From the NCBI GenBank assembly GCA_020747045.1, contig JAGTJN010000002.1, positions 1,302,001 to 1,366,000 on the forward strand: a stretch of DNA of 64,000 nucleotides. The letters are read 5' to 3'. The notes under the pieces are model-generated. The model saw nothing but the letters and a program-made list of their open reading frames with translations, ran no database searches and was not told the origin of the DNA. Below, piece after piece: positions 37,825 to 49,368 of this stretch. Source of the stretch: Phaeosphaeria sp. MPI-PUGE-AT-0046c. Taxonomy: Eukaryota > Ascomycota > Dothideomycetes > Pleosporales > Phaeosphaeriaceae. The translations under genes and the position numbers were made by a program. Within the stretch, counting starts at the first letter, position 1, and every line of letters starts with the position of its first letter.

Positions 37825-39979
37825 ATGTCGTTATGCACAACATGCAGCTCGATCGATCTTCTCAACCTCCCCAAGCTACCACCATCATTCAACGCCTACG
37901 CTGCAAACAACATTTCGCCCGTGTTAGCGCAGATCAGACGACGGAATGCTCCAAAAACGGGCACAACAGAAGTAGAAGACGATCAAAACCCAGGCATACC
38001 ATATCACAAATCACTTGACGGCCTCACTGCAGCAGCGTCAACCTGCGCGATTTGTAAAGTCGTGCAGCAGGATGTTGAACAGTTCCAGGCCGAGTATCCC
38101 AAAGCCCAGGAGGAGCAGCATTTTCGAGCAAGAGACAAAGGACCAGGCTGGTGTATGTGGCTGGCTCAATGTCAGAATAATCAGACTAGTGGGTTCTTGG
38201 TGGTATCCCTCGATGCGGGGAATGATAATGTGCTTTGGATAGTCTCTGCTGTTGGGCTTGCTGTTGATGGTTGGTATCAAGTATCACAGTATGGGATCGA
38301 AACTGACCCATGTAGACAATGACCCGCTAAGCAGCGTTATTGCTGGTCGGAAGATTGAGGCAGATCCAACATCGGAAAGCACCGTCCAGCGCGCATTGAG
38401 CTGGATGCGAGAATGTGACGAGCCTGAACAGTCAAAAAGTGCGATGACTGAGCCGGCACTCCCGCCCCAGGTGCTTGATGTTCAGGATGGAGAGTCCGGT
38501 GGAGTGACGATACATGGCTCAAGTGGAGAGAAGGGGAAGTATGCGGCTCTCAGCCATATCCGTGACGTCGGCTATCCCGTCACCATCGATAAAGAGAACA
38601 CCAGGGTCGACAAAGCCATCAGCCTCGAGACTTTGCCTCAGACCTATCGTGATGCCATTATCATGACTCGCAAACTTGGGCTCCGGTACCTTTGGATAGA
38701 ATCATTATGGTGAGTCTGGACTTGCTGATGTTGCTGATGATCAAGCACAAACAATGGCTGACCATAGTTTTCCAGTTCCCAAGAGGACCACACAGGAAAG
38801 ACCCTACCGTCTCCCAAGACAGCTTCAATTTACGCAGACGCATACATCACCCTTTCGGCAACCGGCTCCTCAAGTGACAATGATGGGATACTCACTGCAC
38901 GCACGCCACCCTCTTATTACCCATTCCAATACATCTCCAACGAAACGCGCGGGACCGTATACGCCTCCTCCCGCCCTAAAGAACCTTTTTACTACTTCGG
39001 CAACGGTCGCATATTAGAACCTGAGCCGCTCTCCCAGCACGGATGGGCACTACAAGACAGGATCTTCTCGCCGTGCATCCTACACTTTGGGACCTCACAG
39101 CTGTACTTCGAAAGCAACACGCACTTTGTGAGTGAGGATGGCTTCGAGATGACTGGACGCAGCCACACTTTGAACGAAATTTCGCTGTCAGCATCATACA
39201 CCACTGCTACGGTCTGGTCTTCATCTTTCGTTGCTTTGTACTGGCAAACGATTCTGGACCTCTATTGCCGGCGAACATTACCAGACAAAAACGACAAACT
39301 GCCTGCCATATCGAGCATAGCAGCACATATCACTTCAAAGTCACACGACGCTTACGTCGCGGGCTTGTGGCGCGCGACAATCCTGGACGACATGATCTGG
39401 CAAGCCACCGGCCACGCCAGAGGCAAAACTAGCGACCCACCGGAATATAGAGCACCGAGCTGGTCGTGGGCGAGTATCGACGGGCCGTTCGGAATGTTTT
39501 GTCGTGGCCAAGGCTCAGGAAAGGGTGGGTGGATGGAGGGCGAAAAATGGAGCGATGTAGCTACTGTCGTAGACTACAACGTTACTCCAAAAGGCGAAGA
39601 CCCCTACGGAGAAGTGACAGACGGGTGGATCAAACTACGCACTCCACTTGAGAAGCTAGAGCGGTGTGAAGATTGGCAGAGGACCAAGCAGGTCTGGAAG
39701 CTGAAGACAGCGAACGGGAGTCAGGAGGGGACGGTGTGTATCCTTGATACGAAGACACGCGCAGAAGAAGCCGAGGGCAAAGATTTGTTTGCGTTGGTTC
39801 TTGTGAAGCATGGGAAAGTAGGCGGAAATTTGCATTACCACGGTATCATTGTTACTGCGGTGGAGGGGAAGGATGGAACGTATAGGAGATTGGGGAAGGT
39901 GGTGTTTGATGAGGAGACCCTTGGGCAGTGTGAGTGGATGGGAGATGAGGAGAAGGTATCTGAGGTCATCATCGTGTAA
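37825..39979 (+). CDS. HET-domain protein with eroded signature motifs
   Basis: The exons are 37825-38269, 38316-38709 and 38776-39979, with introns of 46 bp (GTTGGT..TGTAG, phase 1) and 66 bp (GTGAGT..TCCAG, phase 2). The product is 680 aa. The N-terminus has the paired cysteines usual in this group (CTTCSSIDLL; CAICK). The HET core follows: KYAALSHIRDVGYPVTIDKE, LPQTYRDAIIMTRKLGLRYL, WIESLC, SQED and ASIYADAYITLSATG. The C-terminal half has GWALQDRIFSPCILHFG and the late APSWSWASIDGP block. These proteins trigger vegetative incompatibility or related cell death when allelic partners meet. Two hallmarks differ from the usual form: SHCWG is replaced by SHIRD, and the I-x-Q-D after SLC is missing. 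The gene may be active but diverged, or on the way to loss. Confidence 0.85.
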
Positions 39980-40471
39980 AGAGTACTTTTGTCGAACGTC
40001 AGTTTTGCAAGGGGAAAGCGCCGGTGTGCGCAACGTAAGTAATGCCATAGATACACTAGTGTTTAAAGGATAAGACTTCTAACGCTGCTTCGACATTGGC
40101 TTCTGCAAAAATGATTGAAGATATCCGTGATGTCGCAAAACCTGCAAATGAGTGTCATTGTATGCCTCGAGATTTTCCCTGGGGATCGGGACCCGAGATG
40201 GAGTGTTCAAATTGTTCATGAATCCGCATAGTAGATATGCGGCTGCAAACGTTGAATGGCATGTGCTTGAGCCCGACAGATATATGCATTGATGCTGTCG
40301 AATAAGGTCACTCCAAACCTACTCCATCAAGTGCTACATGTAGATGGTGAAGTAGTAGAGCTCAAATTGCACGACTGTACCTGAAAACAACAACAGAAGC
40401 TCGCTACATATCAACAAAACTCGCCTGAAACGCATTCTACAGCCCGTATTCAATCAGTGGTCTACTTCGCT
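39980..40471. other. Convergent intergenic region, no feature seen
   Basis: This 492-bp spacer lies between the 3' ends of the HET-domain gene and the MAPKK gene. It presumably holds both terminators. No gene is supported. Confidence 0.4.
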
Positions 40472-41964
40472 CTACCGCCTGGGCGCTGGTGGCAGCCCTC
40501 CAGGGCCTCTTGAGCTAGGCCTTGAGTTCGATCCATCTGACGGCGCCGGCGCTGGTCTGATGGGCAGCTGCATAATGTTCTGACTTGAACTGCTCGATGT
40601 GCGGGCGGGATATGAGGGTCGTGGGGGCGCGGGTGCTGAGCTTGAGCCATTCGGAATCTGTGGTTTGACGTCTGCTGAACCCCTGCGTTCGGGTTGGGGT
40701 CGTTCTTTGAGCTGTTCCTTTATGCTTGCTGCTGAGGGTGCCGGTGCGAGGTAAGACTTGCGCTTGTTGTGCTCCATCATGCTGACGGCCCATGCTTCGA
40801 GATCGACTGGAGTCCGTTTGGCGGCTTGGAGAAACGCATCGTGATCCTACAGGATGTTAGCATATGTGTAGTCGCAACATCCAGAGTCATCTTACATAGA
40901 GCTCTAGAGGCGTCGGCCGCTCCGCAGGATTCTTCAGCAAACATTTCGCAATCATGTCTTCCAAGATGGACGGGAATGCATCGCTTTTGGGCAATTTCGG
41001 CGCGGGCTCCAAAACAATTTGCTGCAAAAGATCCAGAATACCTTGGGGACCACCAGCCTCGTCGTCGTCGGCGCTGCCTGAGAAAGGAAATTTGCCAATG
41101 GCAAGTTCCATCAAAGAAAGACCGACACTCCAGACATCAGACTTGACCGTGTATGGCGACCCTTGTATCCGCTCTGGGGCCATGTATGTGCCGGTACCAA
41201 CGAAAGTCTCGGCGATCGATCCTTCTAGTTCACTGGACACACCAAAATCACACAGTTTGATCGATCCTTTCGAGTTGACGAGAATGTTGGATGGTTTCAG
41301 GTCGCGGTGCATAATACGATGTGCGCTGTAAAGGTATGCCAGACCTCCCAATACGGCTTCGGCGATCTTTCCGAGGACGTCGACGCGGACAGGGCCAAAG
41401 GTTCGGGAGACCCAGTCAAGGGATCTGCATGTGCTAATTAGTCCCTATACTCTCGATCTCGAAAACGGCCAGCACTTACCCCACATCCATGTACTCCATG
41501 CACATAATAACATCTCCACTCTCGTTCTGGAAGGCGCCGTAGAAATCGACAATGTATTCGGAGTTGCAGTCGTGCATGATTCGCAGTTCTCGCACGATTC
41601 GTTTCCGTACTTCGTTCTTCGCTTCGACGTGTATGACCTATACATGTTAGTGCCTGCCAAATGTGGCTCCTTCTGCCCAACGCACCTTCCTCGCCATGAC
41701 CACTTTGGTGGCAGCATGCTGCACTTTGCTGACTGTGCCTCCGTTGCCCGAGCCCAATTCTCGCAGCACTATCAGATCCTCGGCCTTGAGATCCAGCTGG
41801 AATTCAACGCCAATCTCCAGCGTATCCTGCTTGTCGTCGTTGGCAATGCCGCCCGGAACCTGGGCATCGCCGGCGGAGGGCGCCGGCTTCGGTGGTGGAG
41901 CGCTGAGAGCAAGCCCCTTGAGATTCTTCCTCTTCATCGTCTTGGGCTTGAACGGGTCGGCCAT
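40472..41964 (-). CDS. ste7: MAP kinase kinase of the mating/invasive-growth cascade (Ste7 type)
   Basis: This dual-specificity kinase phosphorylates the Fus3/Kss1-type MAPK, downstream of a Ste11-type MAPKKK. The exons are 41964-41686, 41637-41480, 41424-40896 and 40846-40472, with introns of 48, 55 and 49 bp, all with GT..AG ends and consistent phase. The product is 446 aa. A basic-hydrophobic MAPK docking site lies at residues 11-20 (KRKNLKGLAL). The kinase domain starts near 65 (GSGNGGTVSKV) with catalytic Lys93 (VMARK). Other landmarks are Asp187 in HRDLKPSN, Asp205 in DFG, and the activation-loop pair Ser215/Thr219 (SIAET) followed by the APERIQG P+1 region. The C-terminal ~80 residues are Pro/Ser-rich and disordered. 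The similarity to the Mst7/Ste7 group, rather than Pbs2 or Mkk1, rests on the N-terminal docking block and the GSGNGGTVSKV loop. Confidence 0.95.
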
Positions 41965-43102
41965 GGTGCTGGTGGGGTGCGCCGGGCGCTGTCAAACGTT
42001 GGATGTCGTGTGGATGAGAAAATGCCACAAGCTGTACAGCACAAAGGCAAGCTGCCCTGCTGTATATCAGGCTAGGAGCGCAAGGCAGCGCTGCCAGTTG
42101 TTTCGAGTTTGCCGCCCGAAGATGGGTCGACGATAGCTCGCCAATCACGGGGAGACTCCCTGATAGAGGACAGCGTCTATTGGATCACCCGATTCGGGTC
42201 TCGTAGTCGGCGGTCGTCAGAGTCAGCGAGACACGGGCCTTGATAGGGAGGCAGGAGCTGTGAGGGCAAGACGGTGTCTCAGGCGAGTGTTGCGTGCAAG
42301 TGAAGCTCAGGAGAGAAGCGTGGATATGGCCAGGGTCGGTCCTCTAGCGGGGCGCGTTCTTGGTGGGGTGTGCATGCAGCGGGCCAAACAGACTCTGCAA
42401 GGCTGCGCGTGGCTCTCAATGCGCGCAAAGATGTGATGCGGATATATATCAGAGAAAGGGATATCAGGTAAAGTGCACAGCAAGCAGTTATCCAGACCAT
42501 CGAGGGCTGCACACGATGCATGGCTCAGGAGGTTTCAGGTCTGCATTACTGTCTTGCAGCTCTCCATCCATACCCCATCGTCCCAACGCCCACCACCAGC
42601 TCATACGTGCATACGTCCAGCTCACATCAGACGCCTTCAGATTTGTTCCGCACAAATAGTATCTACCCCTGCGATGGTTTCCGCTGCGATGCTCTTAAGC
42701 CACATGCGGTATGGAGACTCGTGGCGGACCCCACGTGATCTCCACGTTGCTGCTGCACGAACAGTTGCGGCCTGTGCGCTGCACTAAAACATATCTCCCG
42801 ACGTGCATCAAGTCCTCTAGTTCTTCGACGTTGACTCCGTCCATCACCAGACGGAAGATCTGCTCCCTGTCTGGTAGTCATGTGTACAGCATGGTCATGG
42901 TTTCAAGCATACAGTACCAGTATCCCGCACAATTAATCTATATGATCACGCCAACCAGTTTTGGCAATGGCCCGGCCATCATCGTCGCACCACCGCCTAA
43001 TTTCAATCAAAGGTATATTCTTTAGCATGTCCACTTCAATTGCCGTATGTTCTCGCTTTCGACTCCTCGCAGTACGTTACTCTGTCACGATACTTGCCCA
43101 CG
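41965..43102. promoter_or_regulatory. Divergent intergenic region, MAPKK / UstYa-like gene
   Basis: This 1.1-kb spacer lies between divergent starts. It carries several short open frames on both strands without splice logic or family resemblance. No gene is supported. Confidence 0.4.
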
Positions 43103-43884
43103 ATGAAGACCGAACGTGACGAGGAAGCTGAGGCTTTCCTACGCGAATCCTCCGAGAGCGAAGATGTCCCAGCTGCCATGAACAGCCAAAGAACTGCCTG
43201 GGCGCGTTCAAGATCCTATATTCGATTTTTCTTCGAGCTTGCCATGGCTGCCACAATAGTCTTTCTGATTTTCTTCCGCGCACCTCCAACAAAGACCCTG
43301 CGAAGGACACCAGTACCAGATTGTATGTTCGTGTGAGCAGGGGTCGGACTTGATACTAACAGCTCCAAGTCCCGCGAAAGACCTACACTTTTCACAATGA
43401 CCCCAAGTACACCCGCGAGGATATGTTTCTCAACGAGTCAACAACCCTTCGTACCTTGCACAACTGGATCCCACTGAGCTCTGAAAGCCGTGGCTACGTC
43501 GTCATCCCCGATCTTGATGGACCCTACGATCTCCCAGAACCTGACCAGATCGCCATCGATCGCCATAACGACGGGCCTGGATTCATGATGTCGGTATTCC
43601 ACCAGTTGCACTGTCTATCTTACCTGGCGGAGTATTTCCAGCGCGGTTATGGAGGTCATGAGATGACCAAAGAAGTGTCACATCATACGGCGCATTGCTT
43701 CAATTACATACGCCAGGGTATCACTTGCAACGCGGATCTGACGTTGGAGGGCAAGACGGATGCAGGGCCGGGTGAGGGCTCGGAACATGAGTGTGTGGAC
43801 TACGATGCTTTGCTAGAGTGGGCGAACAAACATGCAGCATACAGGTGGCGGAATGGTCTTTTACCTGAAGATGCCATATTGTAA
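43103..43884 (+). CDS. UstYa-like (DUF3328) membrane-anchored protein
   Basis: The exons are 43103-43322 and 43370-43884, joined over a 47-bp intron (GTATGT, CTAAC, CCAAG, phase 1), giving 244 aa. A single transmembrane helix lies at about residues 41-59 after a charged cytosolic N-terminus, predicting a type II anchor in the secretory pathway. Both copies of the family HxxHC motif are present: HQLHC at 151-155 and HTAHC at 179-183, the second followed by NYIRQGITC. UstYa proteins are copper- or metal-dependent-looking oxidases that install macrocycles or C-O/C-C bonds in fungal ribosomal peptides such as ustiloxin; others act on non-peptide substrates. Here there is no adjacent precursor peptide, tyrosinase, methyltransferase or P450, so the substrate is unknown. 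An upstream in-frame ATG at 43040 would add 21 residues. Confidence 0.9.
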
Positions 43885-44508
43885 CGAAATCGCTCAACAA
43901 TCAATCGTCTTCGCTTGATCAATTCGCCTGTTTCATGTGAATGCACCTTGCAATGCACCTTGCTATGCAAGCCAAAGCAGCTCAGTGAGTTTATCTACAA
44001 GAAGAACCTCAGTTGTGTTCGGTTTTCGTGGTGGACGAGATGTTCGAGCCCATGAGGAAGGAAGATCGTGCATGAGACGGTTTGAGACGAAGAACAAGGA
44101 GCAACAAGGAGTGTTAATGTAATAATGGCAATATACTCTTACAAGTGACTTGACTTATAGAGTTCAAGCAAAAATGCTGGGCCTCTTTCATGCTTTTCAA
44201 TTGTCGTGAGAGGAGCGTGTGCGGTCGTTCAACTGTCAAGCACTAGCGGCTTGGGAACGGCATTGCATTGAACATTGAAGTTCCACGGTTCGGTCGCCAG
44301 GTCACGTGGCTGGAACAATTGTTGATGCGCACGCCGGCGCCTTTGAGCGCAACCATCAACGTTTCTGCTCCTTTACTCACTCCCTCTCTCCTTATTTCTC
44401 CTCCACCTCGACCGTCGCACTCTCACAGCATCACAATCGAGAGCCCTCCGCGAAGCCCGCTTTCTACGAACCAGAGTTGGAGACGCGTATCCTTAGTCCA
44501 ATCCGAAC
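43885..44508. promoter_or_regulatory. Presumptive Spt6 promoter
   Basis: This 624-bp spacer lies between two plus-strand genes. A strong pyrimidine tract at about 44365-44415 (TCCCTCTCTCCTTATTTCTCC) precedes the Spt6 start, as is typical of constitutively expressed fungal genes. No gene is supported. Confidence 0.45.
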
Positions 44509-47500
44509 ATGTCGACCAGGGACTTCTTCGACCAAGTCGCCGATGTAGGCAGCGAAGAGGACGAAGAGGATTATGATGAGGAGACAGGCGAAACTCGACC
44601 AAAGAAGACGAACGGAACCAATGGTATCGACGACTCGAGCGAGGAAGAAGACGAGGACGATGACGAGCTGTTGGCGCAGGCAAGCTATTGCACGCAAACG
44701 GTTGATCGCGCTGGGTAGCTGACTAGGATTATAGGAAGGTGCGGGCTTTGTCGTAGATGAGGACGAAGAAGACGACGAAGGTGAGCGTCGCCGACGCCGC
44801 AGGAAGAAGCGCAAGAATCGCGAAGCCGACGAAGCTCTCGACGACGAAGACTTGGACTTGATCGGCGTCGAGGTCGAGCGACCAGATGAGGCGCAGGTAA
44901 CATACTACTCTGCTACCGCTGCCTGAAGTGTACTGACTTTTGTCAAGTCCAGGTTCAAACGCCTCAAGCGCGGTCACAAGGAGCGCGCACGAGCTCGCGG
45001 TGTCGACGATATTTTCTCAGACGACGAAGTAAACGAGGACATCGATGAGCCGCGACGAGCTGGCTTGAACGAGTTTGACGACTTCATCGAAGACGACCAG
45101 TTCGAGGACGAGATCGAAGACGACCGCGACGTCACACAACCCGGCGTAAACCTGATAACACAGGGACTGCAGGCCGCAGGACTTGATGAGGGTGCGGAGG
45201 AGGACTACAGGGCTGCCTTCGGCGACGGCACCGACTACGACTGGGCCCTGGAAATGCAGGAGGTCGAAGAGGAAGAGCAGGCTGGCGAAGGCCGAGAGCT
45301 TCAACTCAAAGACGTATTCGAGCCTTCGCAACTGCAGGAGCGCATGTTGACAGACGAAGACAACGTCATCCGAGAGACCGACGTTCCCGAACGCCTGCAA
45401 CTGGCCCGCACGCCTTTCAAAGAGCTGGAGCTTACGCCTGAGGCTATGCAAGACCGATTGATGGAGGAAGCGCGCTGGATTACCGCGCTACTATGGCCAA
45501 AGAAGGGCCTCCAGAGCTATTTCCACGCGCCTTTTCAAAAGGCTGTCTTCAAGGTCCTCGAGTTCATCAACATCGAAGACTACGAGGTCCCATTCATCTT
45601 CAACCACCGAAAAGACTACCTGATCCACGCACCTGGCGACAACGATGATCAGGATGACCCAGACAATCCCCCTCCGAATGATGTTCGGCCGGAGCGCTTG
45701 CTGAATCAGAGCGATCTATGGGAGGTCTTTGACCTGGATCTCAAGTTCCGCGCGTTTGCCGAAAAGCGTGATGCCTTGCGCCTGAACTACGAAAATCTTC
45801 GCAGTGTATACTCAGACATTGTGGACAACGAAATCGAAGATCTGGCACAAAAGGCTGGCACTATCGAGGAAGTTCAGGAACTACAAGACTACCTGCACTA
45901 CCGTTATTCGCAAGAGGTCAACGAGATACGACAGGAGTCGAACGGAACACAGAAACGTGCCAACAACGCCCGAAGTTTCTACGACAAGCTCCGGAGCGGC
46001 AAGGCAAACCAATTTGTCAAAGCCATCGGAATCAGCCCAGAGGATTTCGCCAAAAAAGCCGAGGGTACTAGCAGGGGCGCACAAGTCATCGAGGATCCAC
46101 CGTATCTGGTCGAAGAATATGCCGATCAACTGGCAGAGGCTCCCGAGACAGGCATGACGCTCTTAAGATCTGCCAAGGTCTTGTTCGTGCAAGATTTGCA
46201 AATGAGCTCTCGCCTGCGACGATTCTTGCGAGGAAGCTTCTATCAAAACGCCCAAATAGACTGCATACGGACGGACAAAGGTGCTCGCAAGATTACCGAG
46301 GATCACTCGTACTACGAGTTCAAGTACCTCCGACGACAGACCTTCTTGGATTTGCATGGTCGACCAGATCTGTTCCTGAAAATGCTTAAAGCTGAGCACG
46401 AAGGTCTTGTCCAAGTCCGCATTTCCATGGCAAACTATACCGAGTTCAAGCGCCGCCTCCACGACAAGATCGTCTCAGACAATGTCAGTGACGTCTCCGA
46501 TTCTTGGAACAATCTCCGTCGGGAATTGCTTGACGAAGCTTTGGACAAGCTGCAGAAGATCATCGCAAATGGCGTGAAGGAAACTTTGCGAGCGCGATGC
46601 GAAGATGAGCTCGCCAGTCGAGCAAGAGAGAGCTATTACAACAAGCTTGATCAAGCACCTTACAAGCTTAAGGCTGCTGCTCTTGGCTCAATACCCAACG
46701 TCCTCTGTATGTCGAACGGGCAAGGTCAACGCGGAGACGCTATCCTGTGGGCCTATGTAGAGAACGACGGTCGCGTGCTAGAACACGGCAAATTGGTCGA
46801 GTTCCGAATGGGCAACCAAGAACGCGGGATTCCAGATGGAGAAGACATTGCCAAGTTTGTCGAGGCAGCCCAACGCCGACGTCCCGACGTCATTGGTGTC
46901 AGCGGTTGGTCAGTCGAGACACGGAAGCTGTACAAGGACGTGCAGGATATCATCGAGCAGAATCGCCTCACTGGTCCGACGTATGAAGACGAGAATACGG
47001 GTGCTGAGCGGAGTGATAAACTGGATGTGGTGATGGTCAACGATGAAGTTGCTCGCTTGTACTACAACAGTGGTCGTGCGACGGCAGAGTTTCCCAAATA
47101 TCCTCCGCTTACCAGGTATTGTATCGCGCTCGCAAGATACTTGCAAAACCCACTCGCCGAGTACGCCTCCCTTGGAAAAGATATCGTCTCGCTCCCATTC
47201 ATCCCCAACCAAACCCTCATTCCACAAGAGAAACTCTATGATCGCCTGGAGACTGCCATGGTGGATATGGTCAACCTCGTTGGCATCGATCTGCCGGAGG
47301 CGTACGACGACCAATATCTTGGCAAGCTTTTGCCTTACATCTGTGGTCTGGGTCCACGAAAAGCGGATAGACTTGTCAAGGCTATTCAGGCTAACGGCGA
47401 TGAGATCCTTTCGCGATACGATCTTCTCGGTGTGTCTGAGAACAGTTCCCGCGACCTCAAAGCGGCCATGGGACCCAAGGTACATCAGAACTGTGCCAGC

Positions 47501-48901
47501 TTCCTCTTCATTCCCTATGATGCGAGCGAGGAATCGTCAGACTACCTCGACTTCACTCGTGTTCATCCTGAAGATTATGATCTTGCTCGCAAGATGGTGG
47601 CCGATGCCTTGAACATGGACGAGGAAGATGTCAAAGCCGAGACAGACGAAGGTGGCCCTAGCGCGGTCATTCGAAAGATGGTACGAGAGGAAACCACTGA
47701 CCTCGTCAACGACTTGGCCTTGGAGGACTATGCTATCGAGATTGAACGCAACTTTGGTCAACGCAAACGCGCGACGCTTGAAACCATCCGCGCCGAGCTC
47801 GAAAACCCCTATGAGGAAATCAGACAGGCATTCTCTTTGATGCAAAGCGACGAGATCTTCACCATGCTAACAGGTGAGACCAAGGAGACATTGAAGGAAG
47901 GCATGGTTGTCCCGACCACGATTAGGCGCACCTTCCCAGATCATATTGAATGCCGCCTTGAGTGCGGTGTTGAGGGTGGTGTTTCCGAGTCGGAGTTCCC
48001 CGAGGGCGTTGGCAGCGGTGGACAAGAACCTCGACACGTATACCAATCGCATCAGGTAGTCCGTGGTCGCATTTTGTTTCTCAACACAAGGGCTTTGACA
48101 GCTCAACTGTCGTTTCGGGAAGATCTCATCCGCAAACCCATGCCGCGAGTTGAGCGCATCGCGGGTGAATGGGACGAGGCACAAGAGGCTGCGGACAAGA
48201 AAGCTGCGGAGAAAGAGAAAGAGGTGGCATCAGGTCGACCTAACCGAGTCATCAACCATCCTCTCTTCTTCTCGTTCAGTGCCATGCAGGCTGAGGAGTA
48301 CCTTGGCAGTAAAGAAGTGGGTGAGCTTGTCATTCGACCCTCGTCCAAGGGTCTTGACCACCTGGTTGTGACTTGGAAGGTTGGCAACAACTCGTACCAG
48401 CATCTCGATGTTCTCGAGCTGGGCAAAGCCAACCAGTTCTCGCTCGGCAAGCAACTCAAGATCGGCAAATCGACATACACCGATTTGGATGAATTGATCG
48501 TCAACCACATCGAAGCCATGGCTCGCAAGGTCACTGAGCTCACGCGAGACGAGCGCTTCCAGACTGGCACGAAGGAAGAGACCGGTAAGTCTTCCGCAGC
48601 ACATACCCAGATATGACCACGGCACTAACAGATTACAGAACAATGGCTGGAGAACTACTGCACCGCCAATCCCAACCGTTCCATGTACGCGTTCTGCAGT
48701 ATGCCCAAGTATGCAGGCCACTTCTGGCTCTGCTACCAGCTTGGTTACGAGAAGCCCAAGGGTGCGTGGCCGTTCAAGATCAGCCCTGGCAAGTTCGAGA
48801 TGCGTGGCCACGCATATGGTGATATGGTATCGCTCAAGAACGGCTTCAAGATGTTGGCGCGAGTCCAGGGCAGTAGCTCGAGTGCTATTCCACGGAGGTA
48901 G
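44509..48901 (+). CDS. spt6: Transcription elongation factor and histone chaperone Spt6
   Basis: Spt6 travels with RNA polymerase II, reassembles nucleosomes behind it and binds the phosphorylated polymerase linker. The exons are 44509-44679, 44735-44896, 44948-48584 and 48639-48901, giving 1410 aa. Intron 1 (44680-44734) starts with GC instead of GT (CAG/GCAAGC..TATAG). The other two are GT-AG, 51 and 54 bp. The N-terminus is extremely acidic (EEDEEDYDEETGE), then basic (GERRRRRRKKRKNR). It contains a likely Iws1/Spn1-binding segment (FDDFIEDDQF). Following blocks are the YqgF-like domain (about 694-770), helix-hairpin-helix (near 903; LLPYICGLGPRKADRL), an S1 RNA-binding domain (about 1098-1170) and the tandem SH2 domains from about 1213 to the end (first SH2: GELVIRPSSKG). 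Length and order match the yeast protein. Confidence 0.97.
44680..44734 (+). other. GC-AG intron in Spt6
   Basis: The intron boundary is CAG/GCAAGC..CTGACTAG..TATAG/GAAGG, phase 0. Joining the exons gives DDELLAQ-EGAGFVVDEDEE, the expected Spt6 N-terminal context. The only GT alternative in this interval would leave an intron of about 34 bp, shorter than any other in the window. Confidence 0.8.
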
Positions 48902-49368
48902 AGAGGAGAGACGTTCGTTCTATAGGGGAGCTTGTATTGATACTTGGATTCCTTCTTTGTGCATTTCTCATGGCGAGCGAAAAGTGCTCGATCGAATTTT
49001 TCTAGCGTACTAAAAAGGTCATATATGCGCAAGACATTGCTAGGCGCTTTGCGATAGGAAAATACCATAAATTGCATTGAAACAATCTTGGCTTCTTGCG
49101 CGTGATTTAAGTGCTGTTGCAAAGCTAATCGGATGACTTCATCGCTCTGGAAAAAAGGCTTTCTTCCAGAAACTTCGGATTTGACTTGCATCAGCAACGT
49201 CTCCGGCCTGAGGCTTCATTCACAGTGCAGCATTGTGAGTCGTCCGCTGTTGCTACATGGCCTTGCGCTGAGCTTCGATTTTGGTAGACTTGGATGCTCA
49301 GAGGTGTTTACAGGATCGTGATGCATCAAGTTTTGATGTAGAATTGAATACCTGGGTAGTCTCCTGAC
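48902..49368. other. Convergent intergenic region, no feature seen
   Basis: This 467-bp spacer lies between the 3' ends of Spt6 and the TDP2-like gene. No gene is supported. Confidence 0.4.

Noticed and set aside
40000..49000. Ribosomal-peptide biosynthetic cluster around the UstYa-like gene
   Set aside because: No repeat-containing secreted precursor, tyrosinase, methyltransferase, P450 or transporter lies within reach; the flanking genes are a MAPKK and Spt6.
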